Positions 30,901 to 42,339 of a stretch of DNA of 64,000 bases are shown here, in pieces; position 1 is the first letter of the stretch; each line of letters begins with the position of its first letter. The stretch is taken from positions 389,692,853 through 389,756,852 of the forward strand of contig NC_092872.1 of assembly GCF_028372415.1 (NCBI RefSeq), in the 5' to 3' direction. The notes below the pieces were generated by a model, which was not told where the DNA came from, made no database searches, and was given only the letters and a program-made list of their open reading frames with translations. Both the position numbers and the translations under genes were made by a program. The DNA is from Notamacropus eugenii (taxonomy: Eukaryota; Chordata; Mammalia; Diprotodontia; Macropodidae).

Positions 30901-31021
30901 GCCCACGTCTATACACTGCTCAATCTAGCTGTCTGATGACCTCTCCCCCCACCCAGATCTGGGGCTCTGGGAGTCTAGAACCTTCAGCATGCCCCGGTGT
31001 AATAGACATTGGCAATGGAGT

Positions 31022-31252
31022 CAGACGCTGTTCAGTCGCGTCTGGCTCTTTGTGACGCTCTTTGGGGCTTTCTTGGCAGGGATCCTGGACTGGTTTGCCA
31101 TTTCCTTCTCCAGCTCATTTTACAGATGAGGAAACTGAGGCACACAGGGTGAAGTGACTTGCCCAGAGTCACACGATCGGAATCGGTAAGATGAGTGTCC
31201 CTGACTGCAGGCCCCTCTCTCCACTGCACCACCCAGCTGTCAGAAGACCCCA
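31022..31252 (+). repeat. MAR1-type CORE-SINE next to the CpG island
   Basis: Head TTCAGTCGCGTCTGGCTCTT, core TTTTACAGATGAGGAAACTG, tail CCACTGCACCACCCAGCTGT. It keeps more CpG and G/C than the other copies in the window. Confidence 0.85.
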
Positions 31253-31339
31253 GTTCAAATCCCTCTTGGAACGTTTAGCAGCTGTGCGCCCACCCACCTT
31301 CCCTGGTTAGGATCATCAGTAAAAGGGGGTGGGGGTGGG

Positions 31340-31870
31340 AGAGGGTTTGATCCAGATGCCCCAAGGAGCCCCCAGCTCCACACCCACGACCCTGGGATGC
31401 TCGTCCCCTCACCCCGGGCCCTCCACCTGTCTCCGGGTCAGTTCTCTCCTCGGTTTCCAGGGCCAGCTGTATCTTCCGGCCCCGGAGGCCGCTGGAAAAA
31501 GAGTCAGAGAGCCCCTGTCCCGAGGCCTTCCGGACCCGGCGGGGAAGCCGTGAGCTCTGAGGGCCGTTCTCCCCCGACACCCTCCTCCCGGACGCCCAAG
31601 AGCACTCACCTGGGGGCGTCCCTGCGTCTGTCTAAGGGAAGACCCCAGAGGAACCCCGACCCCGACCCGGACACACTTCTACGGCGGCCTAGCCTTGTTT
31701 ACATCCGGGAACTTCCAGGAGCGTCCCACAAGCCACTGGGGCTGACGTCTCTTAAAGAGACTGCGCCGTTTGCGCTCGCCGCAGTGTCAGATGCGGGCAT
31801 GCGTAGTTTAACCTTCTTGCGTCCCGCTCCCTCCGCCCCTCCACGCCGCAGCCCGCGGCCGGAGATTTCA
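31340..31870. promoter_or_regulatory. CpG-island promoter of SLU7
   Basis: This is the only GC- and CpG-rich stretch in the window, and it covers exon 1. On the upstream side it contains a CRE/ATF-like TGACGTCT (31743-31750) and an NRF1-like ATGCGGGCATGCGT (31791-31804). No TATA box is evident, as expected for a housekeeping promoter. A divergent transcript is possible, but I see no coding exon for one. Confidence 0.75.
31610..31720 (-). other. SLU7: SLU7 non-coding exon 1 (5' UTR)
   Basis: A strong CAG|GTGAGT donor on the minus strand (exon ends at 31610, intron begins 31609) lies inside a CpG-rich block 6.9 kb upstream of the ATG exon. SLU7 in human also has a non-coding first exon. The donor is seen directly. 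The 5' edge of the exon, placed near 31700, is an estimate. Confidence 0.65.
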
Positions 31871-32111
31871 AGTTTATTTACTTAACACCGAAAAGCTCAC
31901 TCTCCAGGAAACTCCTGTATAACTTAATCGCGAATGTTTTTGGTACCACTGGTAGAACCCTAGATTCTCTGAAGGCCTCGCTTGTGTAGAGGAGCGGAGG
32001 GAAGCGTCTCTTTATTCTCTAATACTGAGTCCTAATGCACCGCCCTGGCTGTGGATTCCTCGGTTGTCCTCCCTATTTACGTTATTTTAGTTGTATGGGC
32101 GGCGGATACAA

Positions 32112-32325
32112 CTCCGAGCCTGGAGCCAGGCAGGCCCGTCCTCCTGAGTTCCAGTTCAGCCCCAGGGAGTAAGTAGCGAGCAGTGGGACCTGGGTAAGTC
32201 ACCTCACCCTGTGTGCCTCAGTTTCCTCCTCTGTAAAGTGAGCTGGAGAAGGAACCGGCAAACCTCTCCAGCGTCTCTGCCAAGGAAACCCCGAATGGGG
32301 TGGCCAGGAGTCAGACACTCCTTAC
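32112..32325 (-). repeat. MAR1-type CORE-SINE, inverted, next to the CpG island
   Basis: The plus strand reads AAGTCACCTCACCCTGTGTG, CTCAGTTTCCTCCTCTGTAA and CCAAGGAAACCCCGAATGGG, the complement of the family. It mirrors the 31022 copy across the SLU7 promoter. Confidence 0.8.
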
Positions 32326-32369
32326 GTTGCTTCGCGGGGCCGCTCTGGGCTCGTTTGGGCCTTCTCGGT

Positions 32370-32560
32370 ATTGGTCATATTCATTCTTTCAGAACAGCAG
32401 GATTCATTCCATTATGGTCACTCTTTGGCCATTCCCCAAACGGATGGGCATCTGCTGTCCAGTTCTCTGCAGCCACGGAAAGGGCTGCCGTGAATAGTTT
32501 GGGGCTGCGCCTATCCTTGAGGAACCTGAGTTGGTGCGTAATTTCCATGCTTTTCTCCTT
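32370..32560 (-). mobile_element. L1 ORF2 3' fragment
   Basis: The plus strand reads TGGCCATTCCCCAAACGGAT, GGGCATCTGCTGTCCAGTTC, aligning with the minus-strand L1 text at 49885-49960. It is diverged and GC-shifted. Open frames here are L1-derived, not a host gene. Confidence 0.6.
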
Positions 32561-32669
32561 TCCTCTGAAGCTCGCCCGTAAGCATCGACACCCCCTGCTG
32601 GGACACAGGGCTCTGCGTCGTGGTTCCATAGAAAACAGGCAGCCCTTTCCTCTTTGGAAGGTGCTGCTC

Positions 32670-33104
32670 TCATTTGGGGGAGGAGGAAGAAAGCACCTCG
32701 TGTCTAAAATTGGGCTTTAGGTCTTCCGTGGTAATTCTTCCCTTTTCCCCTTGGGTCCAATTCTTCCACCGTCTGATTCCCTTTGCTTCTTCAGGTGCCT
32801 CTTTGCTTCTAGATTGAAGCCCTTCTATTAGCACAACCACATCGTTCTCAAGATCCTTTATCTTTTCTTCTGGGAGGGAGATCAGTTTGTACTTTGAGAA
32901 TAGGTAGCACGTAAAAAATTTTTTTTGCATGAAATTGAAAGCCTCTACTATATACAGTTGCTTTTCTTTTTTTAAGTATATAATACATTCAGCAGTTAAC
33001 TTTTTAAGCTGTCTTGTTTGTGTTTCCTTTTGACCTTTCTGTTCTATGCACTTATAAAAATGCTTCAGTAATCCTCTTTTCTTTTGATCTTTTTTCCTTC
33101 CCAT
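32670..33104 (-). other. 144-codon open frame, not recognised
   Basis: A Lys/Glu-rich frame (EEKIKDLENDVVVLIEGLQ near its middle) with coiled-coil-like composition. It lies between L1 fragments and has no promoter or splice context I can see. It could be part of an old L1 ORF1-type region. I do not think it is a host gene. Confidence 0.3.
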
Positions 33105-33129
33105 CCCTATTCCTTAACCCTTTCTTGCA

Positions 33130-33370
33130 ATCTTCTCTGTTGTCCTGCAAGAAAACAAAAACCCAAACCCTTTGTAACAGATATATGTGGTCAAGTAAAA
33201 CAAATTTCCACACTGGTTGTGTCAAAAATTGTGTATCTCATTCTGCCACTGGTTTATATCACCTCTTGGTCAGGAAATGGGTAACATCATTAGTAGTCTG
33301 GAATTGGGATTGGTCTTAGATCATAGTTATTTGCCCATTGGAGAAAAACAAATACCCCACAGGTTAATTC
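33130..33370 (-). mobile_element. L1 3' UTR-like fragment
   Basis: The plus strand contains AAGTAAAACAAATTTCCACA, GTGTATCTCATTCTGCCACT and CACCTCTTGGTCAGGAAATG, which I associate with marsupial L1 3' regions read on the minus strand. Confidence 0.5.
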
Positions 33371-33779
33371 AGATTACTACAAAATTATTCCTGCTCTTTA
33401 AACATGCTGAAAGCAAGATCCTTCATTGTCTTTTTTTTTTTTTTGCTAATAGTTCTTGGTTGATTAATTCTCCTCAACTTTAGTGCTAAAATGACAATGA
33501 ATTTCTTCAGTTCTTCTCACCTTATTAGCACCTTCTTACCTCATTAGCACTTTGACAGAAATACCTAATTTCCTCTCCCTGTGACCTACTAGCTTCCTCT
33601 ATTTTCCTTCCCTCTCTCTTTTAGTCTGAATCCTTCGTCAGCTTTAGTCCTCTTTCTTCCTCAATTCCTCCCAAATTTCCTGCCTCAAATATTTATCTTT
33701 GGCCTTCTTTACAATTTCCAAACTGTTTTCATAATTAATTCTCCATATTTTCCAGTCTTCACAAAAGTACTTACAAAAA

Positions 33780-34600
33780 CTTGCCTGGAGGAGCAGGATC
33801 TTTTTTCCACCCTGACATCACCACTAGGTTCAGAAATGGTGACTAGAGACCTTGTTCTTTCTCTAATAGCTGGGAATGGTGTTCCCCCATGTAACAGCAA
33901 GGACCCTGGCATACACAGGAGGGTCTGCTATACAGGTTCTTTGATCAGCTTTTCTAAAAGGAAAATAATTTTTGAGGGGTCAACAATCAACTTTAATGGA
34001 GCACATATATCATTCACTTAGGTCAGGAGAAAAAGTTAGCACCCTGAACTTCAGAGGAATACAGAGAGATAAAGACCAACAGACAGGGCTTCCAATTGTC
34101 TGACCATAAGCAATACATACATGCATATACATATATATGTATATATTTACCAGAGAGAAAAGCACCAACAGGGTTTTCAAAGTGTATGTGTGTGTGTGTG
34201 TGATGGTGGTGGGGGTTCCTTAGTAGCTACCCAGAGTCTTATCTGGTCAAACAAACACTTCCAGTGAGTAAACCCCAAAAACCTCACCTCAGAGTATTTA
34301 TACACTTTTCAGAGACGGAGAGCATGACCCTCTGATCCAGTGCCTCAATAGACATTAATAAAAGCTATTGAGGCCTATTAATAGGCAGGGAAGATGGTTA
34401 ACTCTTTTCCCCACCCACCATTAACCTTGAATTAACATTATACCCCAGCTTGAGGGATCATTCCCCACTTATCCAGGGACAGATAAAGTAACCTAGTTTC
34501 TTCCTAATTAGATCTCTTAAGGATGCTTAAGCAAGCAATTAAATGTTATTTTTAAGATCATCCTGGAACAGCAGGGGTCCTTCCCCCAAAATTCCAGAAT
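33780..34600 (-). mobile_element. Solo LTR-like element, minus orientation
   Basis: On the minus strand there is a TATAAATA box at 34302-34295 and, downstream, an ATTAAAGTTGATTGTTGACC poly(A)-region block near 34000-33980. The segment 33890-34020 matches both arms of the inverted pair at 41968-42338. Boundaries are approximate, and I saw no internal retroviral genes. Confidence 0.55.
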
Positions 34601-34689
34601 TCATTTTACTAGGAGATACTTTTCACTTTTGGAAAGAAGAGAGGAAAAGGTCTTAGCCAGACTACGCTTAAATACACTAGATTCTATTC

Positions 34690-35330
34690 ATTGAATTTCT
34701 ATTTTATTCCATTAATCTGGTAAGGTAAGTTTTCCTTTGTACTGATCTCTGACAAATTCTATTTCATAATTAGTTCCTCACATATTATCAATCCATTTTC
34801 TCATATTAATGTTTTGTGGCTTTATTTTAATTAATTAATATTTTATGGCTTTTATATATTTTATGGCTATGAAATAGCTTACTGGGATTTTATTAAATCT
34901 ATAAATTAATTTGGGAAGTTTGAGCATTTTTTATTATAATTTGCTCAATTTAACATTTTATTGAATCTATTTGTTCAGTTCTTTAATTTCAGGCAAACTA
35001 TTTGAAGTTTTCTTTGCATAGATGTATGTCTTGACAAATTAATGCCAAATATTTGCTAAACTGTATCATTATTGTAGATGATATTTCGCTATCATTTTTC
35101 TTCCTGATTTTCTTAGTGGTGAGTAGAAGTACACATGATTTTTGTGGATTTATCTTATGCTCTGCTATTTGCTAAAGTCATTCATTAATTTGTTTAATTT
35201 TTTTGTTGAGCGTCTTGGGTTTCATAGTTATAAAATCATCCATGTAGACATCCATATTTTAATTTCTTCATTTTCTCTGCTTATGACAGTTTGTGTGTGT
35301 ATGTGTGCATGTGTTCCAGTGTAGCCTTTG
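34690..35330 (-). mobile_element. L1-like ORF2 reverse-transcriptase fragment
   Basis: The plus strand reads CTGGGATTTTATTAAATCTA, TTGGGAAGTTTGAGC, TTTTTGTGGATTTATCTTATG and ATCATCCATGTAGACATCC, the complement of the ORF2 region around the catalytic aspartates (a degraded MDDF remains). It is heavily mutated. Confidence 0.55.
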
Positions 35331-36540
35331 GTCTATCTGGTCTACTCTTCCATTATTCCTTGTTCTTCCTATGAGTCTAGCTCATCCCCTTTTCCACTTT
35401 TTTGGATGATAATATTTTATGATACTTCTTGCATACAAAGCCTTGAAATCAACCTATGCACACTTACCACGCATTTCTCCACTGTCATCCTACAATTTTA
35501 ATTCTTTGGAGATCTTGGTTTCCAAAAAAAACGGGTCTTTGTATAAGGAAATAATTTAGGATTGTCAAAAGCACTGCACAATTTCCCAGGTTTAACCTCA
35601 TCCCATCTGCTTGCCTCCTCCTATTCAACTTCTTTCCCGTTTTCAGGGCCTGTCCAAGACACATGTACATATGAGCTAAATGCTGACCAGCAAGTCACAG
35701 TGTACTACCTTTGCTGCACACACTGCTATGATAAATGTTATCCCAGAGTGTACCAGTTGGTCGCTTGTTCTGAATGTAGACTTCAGTATGGTACTTGTGG
35801 AGAATTTTGGGAGGGAGGAGCTTGAAGAGAAGAATCTATTCTCCTCCTTGGAACCATGCAAGTGAGTAGGGTTGAACAGTGGTCCTAGTTTTGGGGTAAC
35901 CACTCCCCTGCTCTTTCATTCTGAGATTTTGGTGGACTGCTGTTGTTGGATATCAATGAGGTGCCAAAGAGACTTCCAAGATCTAAGAGCAACCATCAGT
36001 TGGTGAAGCAATTAAGCACCTTAGGAAGCAGCTACCATTAACTGCCCAACTCCTCCAAGTTTTTTATCTCTTCTTCCTTTCTATAGTGGGAAAGAATCCA
36101 AGGAGGAAGATGCAAATTCTGTCTATACAGTTGTGAATGGTTTCCTCCTATCCAGATTCACTCTTCCCATCATTTCTCATTGTCTTTCAGTTGTTATCAT
36201 TTTATTGCCCCTTTTATATATATAAAATAAAACCTAGAGGCAGATGGTCCTCATCTCTGTGATTCATAAAAGCACAGGTAGATATCTGGGGAAAGTTTGG
36301 GTGTTTGTAAGGGGGTGGCTTCCGTGAAGCTGAAGCTTAAGAAAAGAGAAGAAACAAATAGTAGCTCCAGTTTGACATCACAAACACAGTGGAGCGGCAT
36401 TGAAAGATCACCTTTAAGCAAGTGCAAGTTCCTATAAAGAGATTAATAACATAAACATAAATTGATTCCTACATTGCAATAGAAACAAAGAAAAGGGAGA
36501 TGTGTGTTACTGGGCCTCTTTTCTTTAAACCTGCTTACAG
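35331..36540. other. No recognised gene
   Basis: Contains an 87-codon cysteine-rich frame at 35562-35825 (CCTHCYDKCYP, ACSECRLQYGTC). It has no start context, splice sites or similarity I recognise, so I treat it as incidental or as part of an unknown old repeat. Confidence 0.4.
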
Positions 36541-36555
36541 AGAAGTCTGTGTGTA

Positions 36556-36868
36556 TTCGTCCTTCATTGCCGAAGAAGACCATGCCATCAGAGAAATGAT
36601 GACATGACTTGCACTTGACTTTGTTTTTTGAATGAGGGAAAGCTATGCAGATCACTAGCCTCGCTTCTCCTCCAGAGCCATCTGAATCCAGTGACCAGAT
36701 ATTCCTCAGAATGCCTGGAGATGACCCAGGATGAGGCAATTGGGGTTAAGTGACTTGTCCAAGATCACACAGCTAGTGAGTATCAAGTGTCTGAGGTGAG
36801 ATTTGAACTGAGGTCCTCCTGACTCCTGCACTGGTGCTCTGTCCACTGCACTACCTAGCTGCCCCTGT
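36556..36868 (+). repeat. Marsupial SINE with distinct 5' head
   Basis: Head TCGTCCTTCATTGCCGAAGA, middle GATGACATGACTTGCACTTG, CAGAGCCATCTGAATCCAGT, then a CORE-type tail TCACACAGCTAGTGAGTATC and CTGCACTACCTAGCTGCCCC. About 310 bp, near full length, and a different subfamily from the MAR1-type copies. Confidence 0.8.
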
Positions 36869-37075
36869 AAATGCTCTATATCAAGGTTTACCTTTCTAGC
36901 TCCTTACAATCTTTACAATAGTTTGGCAATAGGCAATTTTTACCAATTTTTTTTTCTAGGTAGATTGTTATACTACTTTCTTTTGAGTGACTGTGCATCT
37001 CATTGAGGCACTCTTTCCTGGGTTTTATGCCATCAGGACACTTTTAGAATACTATCTACTAACAGTCCATACTAT

Positions 37076-37326
37076 CTGTTGCTATTGTTCAGTTGTTTCC
37101 TATTGTTTGAGACCCCATTTGGGGTTTTCTTGGCAGAGATACTGGAAGAATTTGCCATTCTTTCTCCAGCTCATTTTACAGAAGAGGAAACTGAGGCAAA
37201 TGGGTTAAATGATGTGCCCTGGGCAACAGAGCTAATAAGTTTCTGAGGTCAGATTTGAACTCAGGAAGGTGAATCTTCTGGACTCCAGGCCTGCTATGCT
37301 ATCCACTGCATCATCTAGCTGCTCCT
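37076..37326 (+). repeat. MAR1-type CORE-SINE, full length
   Basis: TTGTTCAGTTGTTTCCTATTG head, CCATTTGGGGTTTTCTTGGC, CAGATTTGAACTCAGGAAGG and CTATCCACTGCATCATCTAG. Confidence 0.85.
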
Positions 37327-40300
37327 TGTAGAAGTTAATTGATGTTAAATGGTTAAATGGAACTGGGGTCCTAGTCACTGTTAGCTAAAGATGGGAGAAA
37401 CAGCCAGTGGGATCTCAAGTTGAAGGCATTAGTGAAGCGTTACCCCAAATCCCCCAGGGGACTCATAGAGCTCTGAGAGGGAGATGTAGCGGCCTGACTG
37501 TGGATAGTGACCCTAGAGACATGTTCACTACATGGAGAATATTAAAATATCAGTAAGCTTCTCTCTCAGATAGCTTCAGAGCTCCAAGGAGGACCAAAGA
37601 CTGACAATTTCAGGGGTAATTCTACTTTTCTCTGTCTTTTTCTCCCTCTCTCTGTACTAAATATGTCACTGCTCTTCTCTCTGGCTTCCTGTTCCCAAGA
37701 ATGTAAACATACCAATGAAAAACTGTTTTTATCAACCACACTTTATTTTAAGCTGACAGTCAATACAAATTAAGCAGAAATACAGACAAACTTCAAAGAA
37801 CAGAGATAAGCTGTGGAACTGGATACTCACACTCCCTGAGAGGAGGATAGGGAGAGAGGGAGAAGCATCACTGTTGCTGTTCTCAAAAAACATGGACAGT
37901 TATAGACTCTCTCATCATCTCAGTTCTGGGTGGCATCTGTGTGGTGTAACTCCTTCCCTCTCCCTTCATTCCCTTTTCCCACCATCGTAGCAGAGATGCT
38001 CCTGATCTGATCCCTAGTATTCCCTCCATATCTCTTTTCTGTCACTCAATTTTCCTCTTTTCTCTCTCCATCTCTTCTCATCCTTGTTTGTCATGTTAGG
38101 TTCTTTTCCTGGGTGTAGGGAAAACAATGTTGGTTCTTTAAGGCATAATCCCTCTTTAGTCCATGAATCAAAATAGACTGAAGAGTCTCTTTCCCATCCA
38201 GCAAAACTTTATTCCTGGTAAGTATATCTCCTTGGTAACAGAATCTACATACAGATGAAGAAACTGAGATTGTTACTAAGGATACAGATCTATTCTGCCC
38301 TGATTATGCCAACATAAAGACGAAAAATGTTCAAAGGAACAGTCCTACCTGAAGGGGAAAGTACTGACACAAGAAAAAAAGGCAGTCCATGCCATTGTGT
38401 GTGTAGATTTATTGGGTTAATTGGGGGAGTTTAAAGGAGTTTACTCACAAGACCAGCGTCCTGAGCTGATAGCAAGATAGAATAATGGATTCACCCTTAG
38501 GTCCAGTCAGATATTACATAGAAACAGAACAAAGAAGGTATAGTGCCAGGCATGGCCCAGGATCATGTGCAAGTTTCCCCATGAGATAATTGGAGCTTCT
38601 TTTGCTTGTTTACATTCTTTGAAGGTAGCCTGTATTAACAGGAGTCATAAATCACACTCTCACACTCTGGCTTCCATCATACAATTATTAGCTAAGTTCC
38701 CACATCTAGTTAAATGTCAGCAGCAGGATTTGAATAGACTGACTCCAGGACTGGTGTTATATGTCCATCACAGCACACTGCATCTTAATGAAAATGGAAT
38801 AACTTTTTAAAGCATATTGAGGGGACAGGGTAAGGAAATATCATTTAATATGTAGTGAAGAAGAATACTGTGTTAATTTCTTGTTAGGGCTTTAGCCTTC
38901 CTGATAATCAACACCCCTCTACAGGTAGCTCTGAGCTGCAATAGATCACTAATATAGTCTTCCTCAGCAAGAATCAGAAAAAAATCAATCCATGTGTAGT
39001 TTAACAAATAACTTTGATCTCATGATAAAATTCACAATTTTTAATTTGAATGACAAGGATAGTAACCAGATACAGAATGTTTGAGCTGAATGAGGCATTT
39101 TAGAAATTCTCATTTGACAGATGGGAAAACTGAGACCCAGAGAAACGCTTAAAGAATATGACTAAATAGGAAACAGACACTGGGCTGTGATTTTATGTCT
39201 CTGGACAGGATTTCTAGAAATGAGAACTAGATGAAATCCTGGATAAAGACTTTGAAGAAAAAATTCCAGTTAATGAAAAAAATAAACAGCAACAAAGCCA
39301 AAAAGTAACAAAAAAAATGTGCCATGTTGATGTTCACCTACTGCATCATTTTTGATTTAATCTATGTTCTCTAAATAAATCAATTGCACTCAACACAAGT
39401 TCAGGAAAAAATTTTGCTAAATTTGAGAAATAAGGTTGGGAAAGTACAGAAAGAGAAATGAAAACAGCTGTTCCCTTGGCACATGTTCTTGGAATACAAA
39501 AATGCACACTTGTTTAAAATAACCAGAATGTTTGATGATGAAAGATGAAGAGCTCACGTATTTCTCAAATATATGACAAATTCCTTTTTGTTAGGTTTCT
39601 TCTAGTCCTTTGGATACATATTCTTTTCAGTTTTTCTCCTTTTACTTTATTAAAACTCTAACACCAAAATAGATTTAGAGCTAGGAGGGCCCTTAAAAAT
39701 CAACCCTTTCTTATTTTACATATAGCTATGGCTGCATCCTATAGAACATGCTGCCGAGCTCCCCTGTGTATGTGTAACTGATTGACTGCTGGAGAGGATG
39801 AAGCAACTCCTTATTAGTCAGCAAGCAGTAAAAGCAAAGGACTCAGTGGATCTTAAAAAGAGAGTGCCCCTACCCCACCCCTTTTTGAGCTAGTCAGGAC
39901 TATTGGGGCCTCCCTTTGAAGGGATGAGGAAGGGAGATGTTGTCCTTCCCCTGACCAGGGCAGGAATGGCAAACTAAGAGAGCAGGACAGCTAAAATAAA
40001 TGTGTTGGTTTAGGGGAGCCTAAGCCTCAACACTGGGACCCTGACTATCTCTTCTGCTTTATATTTCCTTACTGGGATAGATAACTGAAAAACAATCCTG
40101 AGATAGAGATTTCTAGGCTTGGAGGCAACCCTTTGTACTCCAGATATCCAGGCTACCTAGATCGATTTTTTTAGTCAGAGCTGACTTTTAGCAGCATGAA
40201 TATTCCTCCACCATAGCCTTCTTAGAGAATATGACCACGGATAATGAAGAGGAACTCCAGAACCTGTCCTGACTTACCAGAAGACGTGAACCTAGAGTGT

Positions 40301-40640
40301 ATTGTTTAGAGTAGACAACGCAGCCAAGGTGAACCATGAACTGCCTCTTTAACCATTCCACAAATTGTTTCATGTTCGATGTCTAAGTATCAATAGAATG
40401 GTTGATATGTTACTGTTGCTGCTTTAATATTTTGTCAATGTTGATTGTGAGTCTCTTTTGTTAATAGTTTCTTTTGGGTAGAGGAAATAAATAGCTATCT
40501 TATACTAGAATTACATTATGCTTTGAGTACCTTTCTACTTCCCCTTTTTGAGGAAATGTTAGACAATGAATCAAATTCAAAGTTTTAAGTAATTTTCCCT
40601 GACATTCTACGGTGTGTGTGTGGAGTGTGTGTGTGTGGGG
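37327..40640. other. No gene recognised; scattered old SINE pieces
   Basis: Mostly unassigned. SINE scraps are at about 39085-39190 (CAGATGGGAAAACTGAGACC) and 39670-39730. No exon, RNA gene or well-defined element was found in 3.3 kb. Confidence 0.45.
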
Positions 40641-40698
40641 GTATGGGGGTTGTGGGATGGACAGGCAAGGAGATGGGGAAGGGGGGAAGGGAGATGAA

Positions 40699-40750
<52 letters not shown>

Positions 40751-40755
40751 AAGAG
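40617..40755 (+). repeat. TG and GA microsatellites
   Basis: An interrupted (TG)n run at about 40612-40638, a G-rich spacer, then (GA)n at 40700-40748. Confidence 0.9.
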
Positions 40756-40849
40756 TGAGAGAGTCTAACCTCTTTGGGCTAAGAGGGGACGCTTAGTGGA
40801 GAGGGAGAATTTGAGCACTCCACTGCCTCTTGGTTCAGCAGTAGTATGT

Positions 40850-41275
40850 TACTGTTACATACAGATGAGGAAAATGAGGCATAGCAAAGTTGTTTTGCTC
40901 GTCACATAGGTAATGAGGAGGTATTGCCAGAATTGAACGCAGGTCCTTGGACTTTTGGCCCTGAGTTCCCTTATCTGAATAAATAGGGGACTGGACTCTA
41001 TGGTCCTTTCTAGTTCTGAATCTATGAATTCTATGATTTGAAAGTTAGAACTTTTTCCTATGTAGTCCTATTTATAGGACCAAAGAGATCATAGGGTCAT
41101 AAATCTAGAATTGGTAGCAGTCTCAAAGGCTACTTAGGTCAACCCCCTCATTTTATTGATTAGGAAACTGAAGACCAGGAAGTTAAGGTTACAAAGGTAG
41201 CAAGGTTAGACTGGTGGAATTTGAACTCAGTTTATCTGACTCCAGGGTCAGTGCTCTTTCCATTCTGCCCAGAGT
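40850..41275 (+). repeat. Two CORE-SINE fragments
   Basis: The first (40855-41040) has ACAGATGAGGAAAATGAGGC and a MIR-type tail CCTTTCTAGTTCTGAATCTA. The second (41095-41275) has CTCATTTTATTGATTAGGAA and GAATTTGAACTCAGTTTATC. Confidence 0.65.
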
Positions 41276-41967
41276 CACACAATTGGCCTTCTAAAACTTA
41301 CAATAAGGAATTGAAAGATTTTTTCCTCAAATGTTGAAAAGGTTTTGACAACTTTTTTTTTTGGTCAGGTTTTTGTTTGTTTACCTTCTATTAGAAACTG
41401 GAGTCAGGGTAAGTCTCATATTTGTGAGTCCTATGTTATTGATTATTAAGGTGACTTCTAAGGCATCCTCTAATTCTGAGATTGTCATTAGCTGATTCCT
41501 AGTTCTATATTGTCTCAAAAGAGGTACATACTGCTGCCTTGCCTAGAAAGTATTTTTCTGGTTTATGTCATTACCTGAAACCAGAGGATGGGGCTAATTA
41601 CTAAATGTTTTGAATACATATCTTTTCTAATAGGAATGAATTTCTCCCTCTTTTTTCCTTAATAAAATTAATTTAAAAACCCCATGTGAGAGACTATAAT
41701 TTAGCCATATAATACAATCTTTATATTAACAAAATGCCATTAATTTCTACTGTTAAGGGTATGCCACCTTTAGGCTGAGGATTGAAAAATCTGAGCTACT
41801 AATACCCAGCCAACTCAGAGGCTAAAAGTGATGAAGGCTGTAGCTGCCTGTCCAGAGAAAGCTCAGAAAATCTTCCAGATCTACCCTCCAACAGACATAA
41901 AATACTCTGTGAAAAGTCCATTGGCTGAATGGTCTTTCTGGCTTCATCTAGGAAGCTGTGACTTGAT

Positions 41968-42338
41968 GGCTGTAATAGCAAGCACCCTAGCATACCCAGG
42001 ATGGCCTGCTAGCACAGATTCTTTGATGTACTTTGCTGAAGGAAAGACAACTTTTAAAGGGCTCGGCAATCTTTAATTATAGATAAGTAGAAATACAAGC
42101 AGAGAAATTGGCACGGAGAGTAGTTCGGGGGTTTGTGCTCTCCTGGTCTGGTGGTGTATTGGTGGTTTGTTCCTTCGTTCAGACAGTAGGAGCCCTGTCT
42201 GTTGAATCTCTGCTAATTTCTCTGCTTGTATTTTCTACTTATCTGAAGCTAAAGATTGTTGACCCCTGTAGAAGTTGTCTTTCCTTTAGCAAAGCAGTTT
42301 AAAGAACATGTGCTAGGATGCTTAGTAATACAGTGGCC
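41968..42338. repeat. Inverted pair of LTR-like segments (long hairpin)
   Basis: The arm at 41968-42113 and the reverse complement of 42211-42338 share a shuffled-free order: GCTGTAATAGCAAGCACCCTAG-like text, TTTGCTGAAGGAAAGACAAC, TCGGCAATCTTTAA, AGATAAGTAGAAATACAAGC and AGAGAAATTGGC. A central loop of about 97 bp separates them. The right arm carries the LTR-type poly(A) region in plus orientation. The related copy is at 33890-34020. Confidence 0.75.
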
Positions 42339-42339
42339 A

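Larger units (their letters stand above)
24687..31609 (-). other. SLU7: SLU7 intron 1
   Basis: A 6.9-kb intron between the non-coding exon and the ATG exon. It holds SINEs, an L1 5' UTR fragment, a split hAT-like element, CR1/L3 pieces, a solo LTR and an L2 tail, listed separately. No additional exon was recognised in it. Confidence 0.7.

Noticed and set aside
31275-31885. Several overlapping open frames in the CpG island on both strands
   Set aside because: GC-rich DNA has few stops. The products are low-complexity Pro/Arg/Gly-rich with no recognisable family, and they conflict with the exon 1 donor.
32211-32720. 169-codon frame next to the SLU7 promoter, a candidate divergent gene
   Set aside because: It begins in an inverted SINE and continues through an L1 fragment; no splice sites or family similarity.
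32670-33104. 144-codon Lys/Glu-rich frame as a novel gene
   Set aside because: It lies among L1 fragments, with no promoter or conserved motif. Kept only as an unrecognised frame of low confidence.
35562-35825. Cysteine-rich 87-codon frame, considered as a small zinc-binding protein
   Set aside because: The Cys spacing fits no zinc motif I know and there is no start or splice context.
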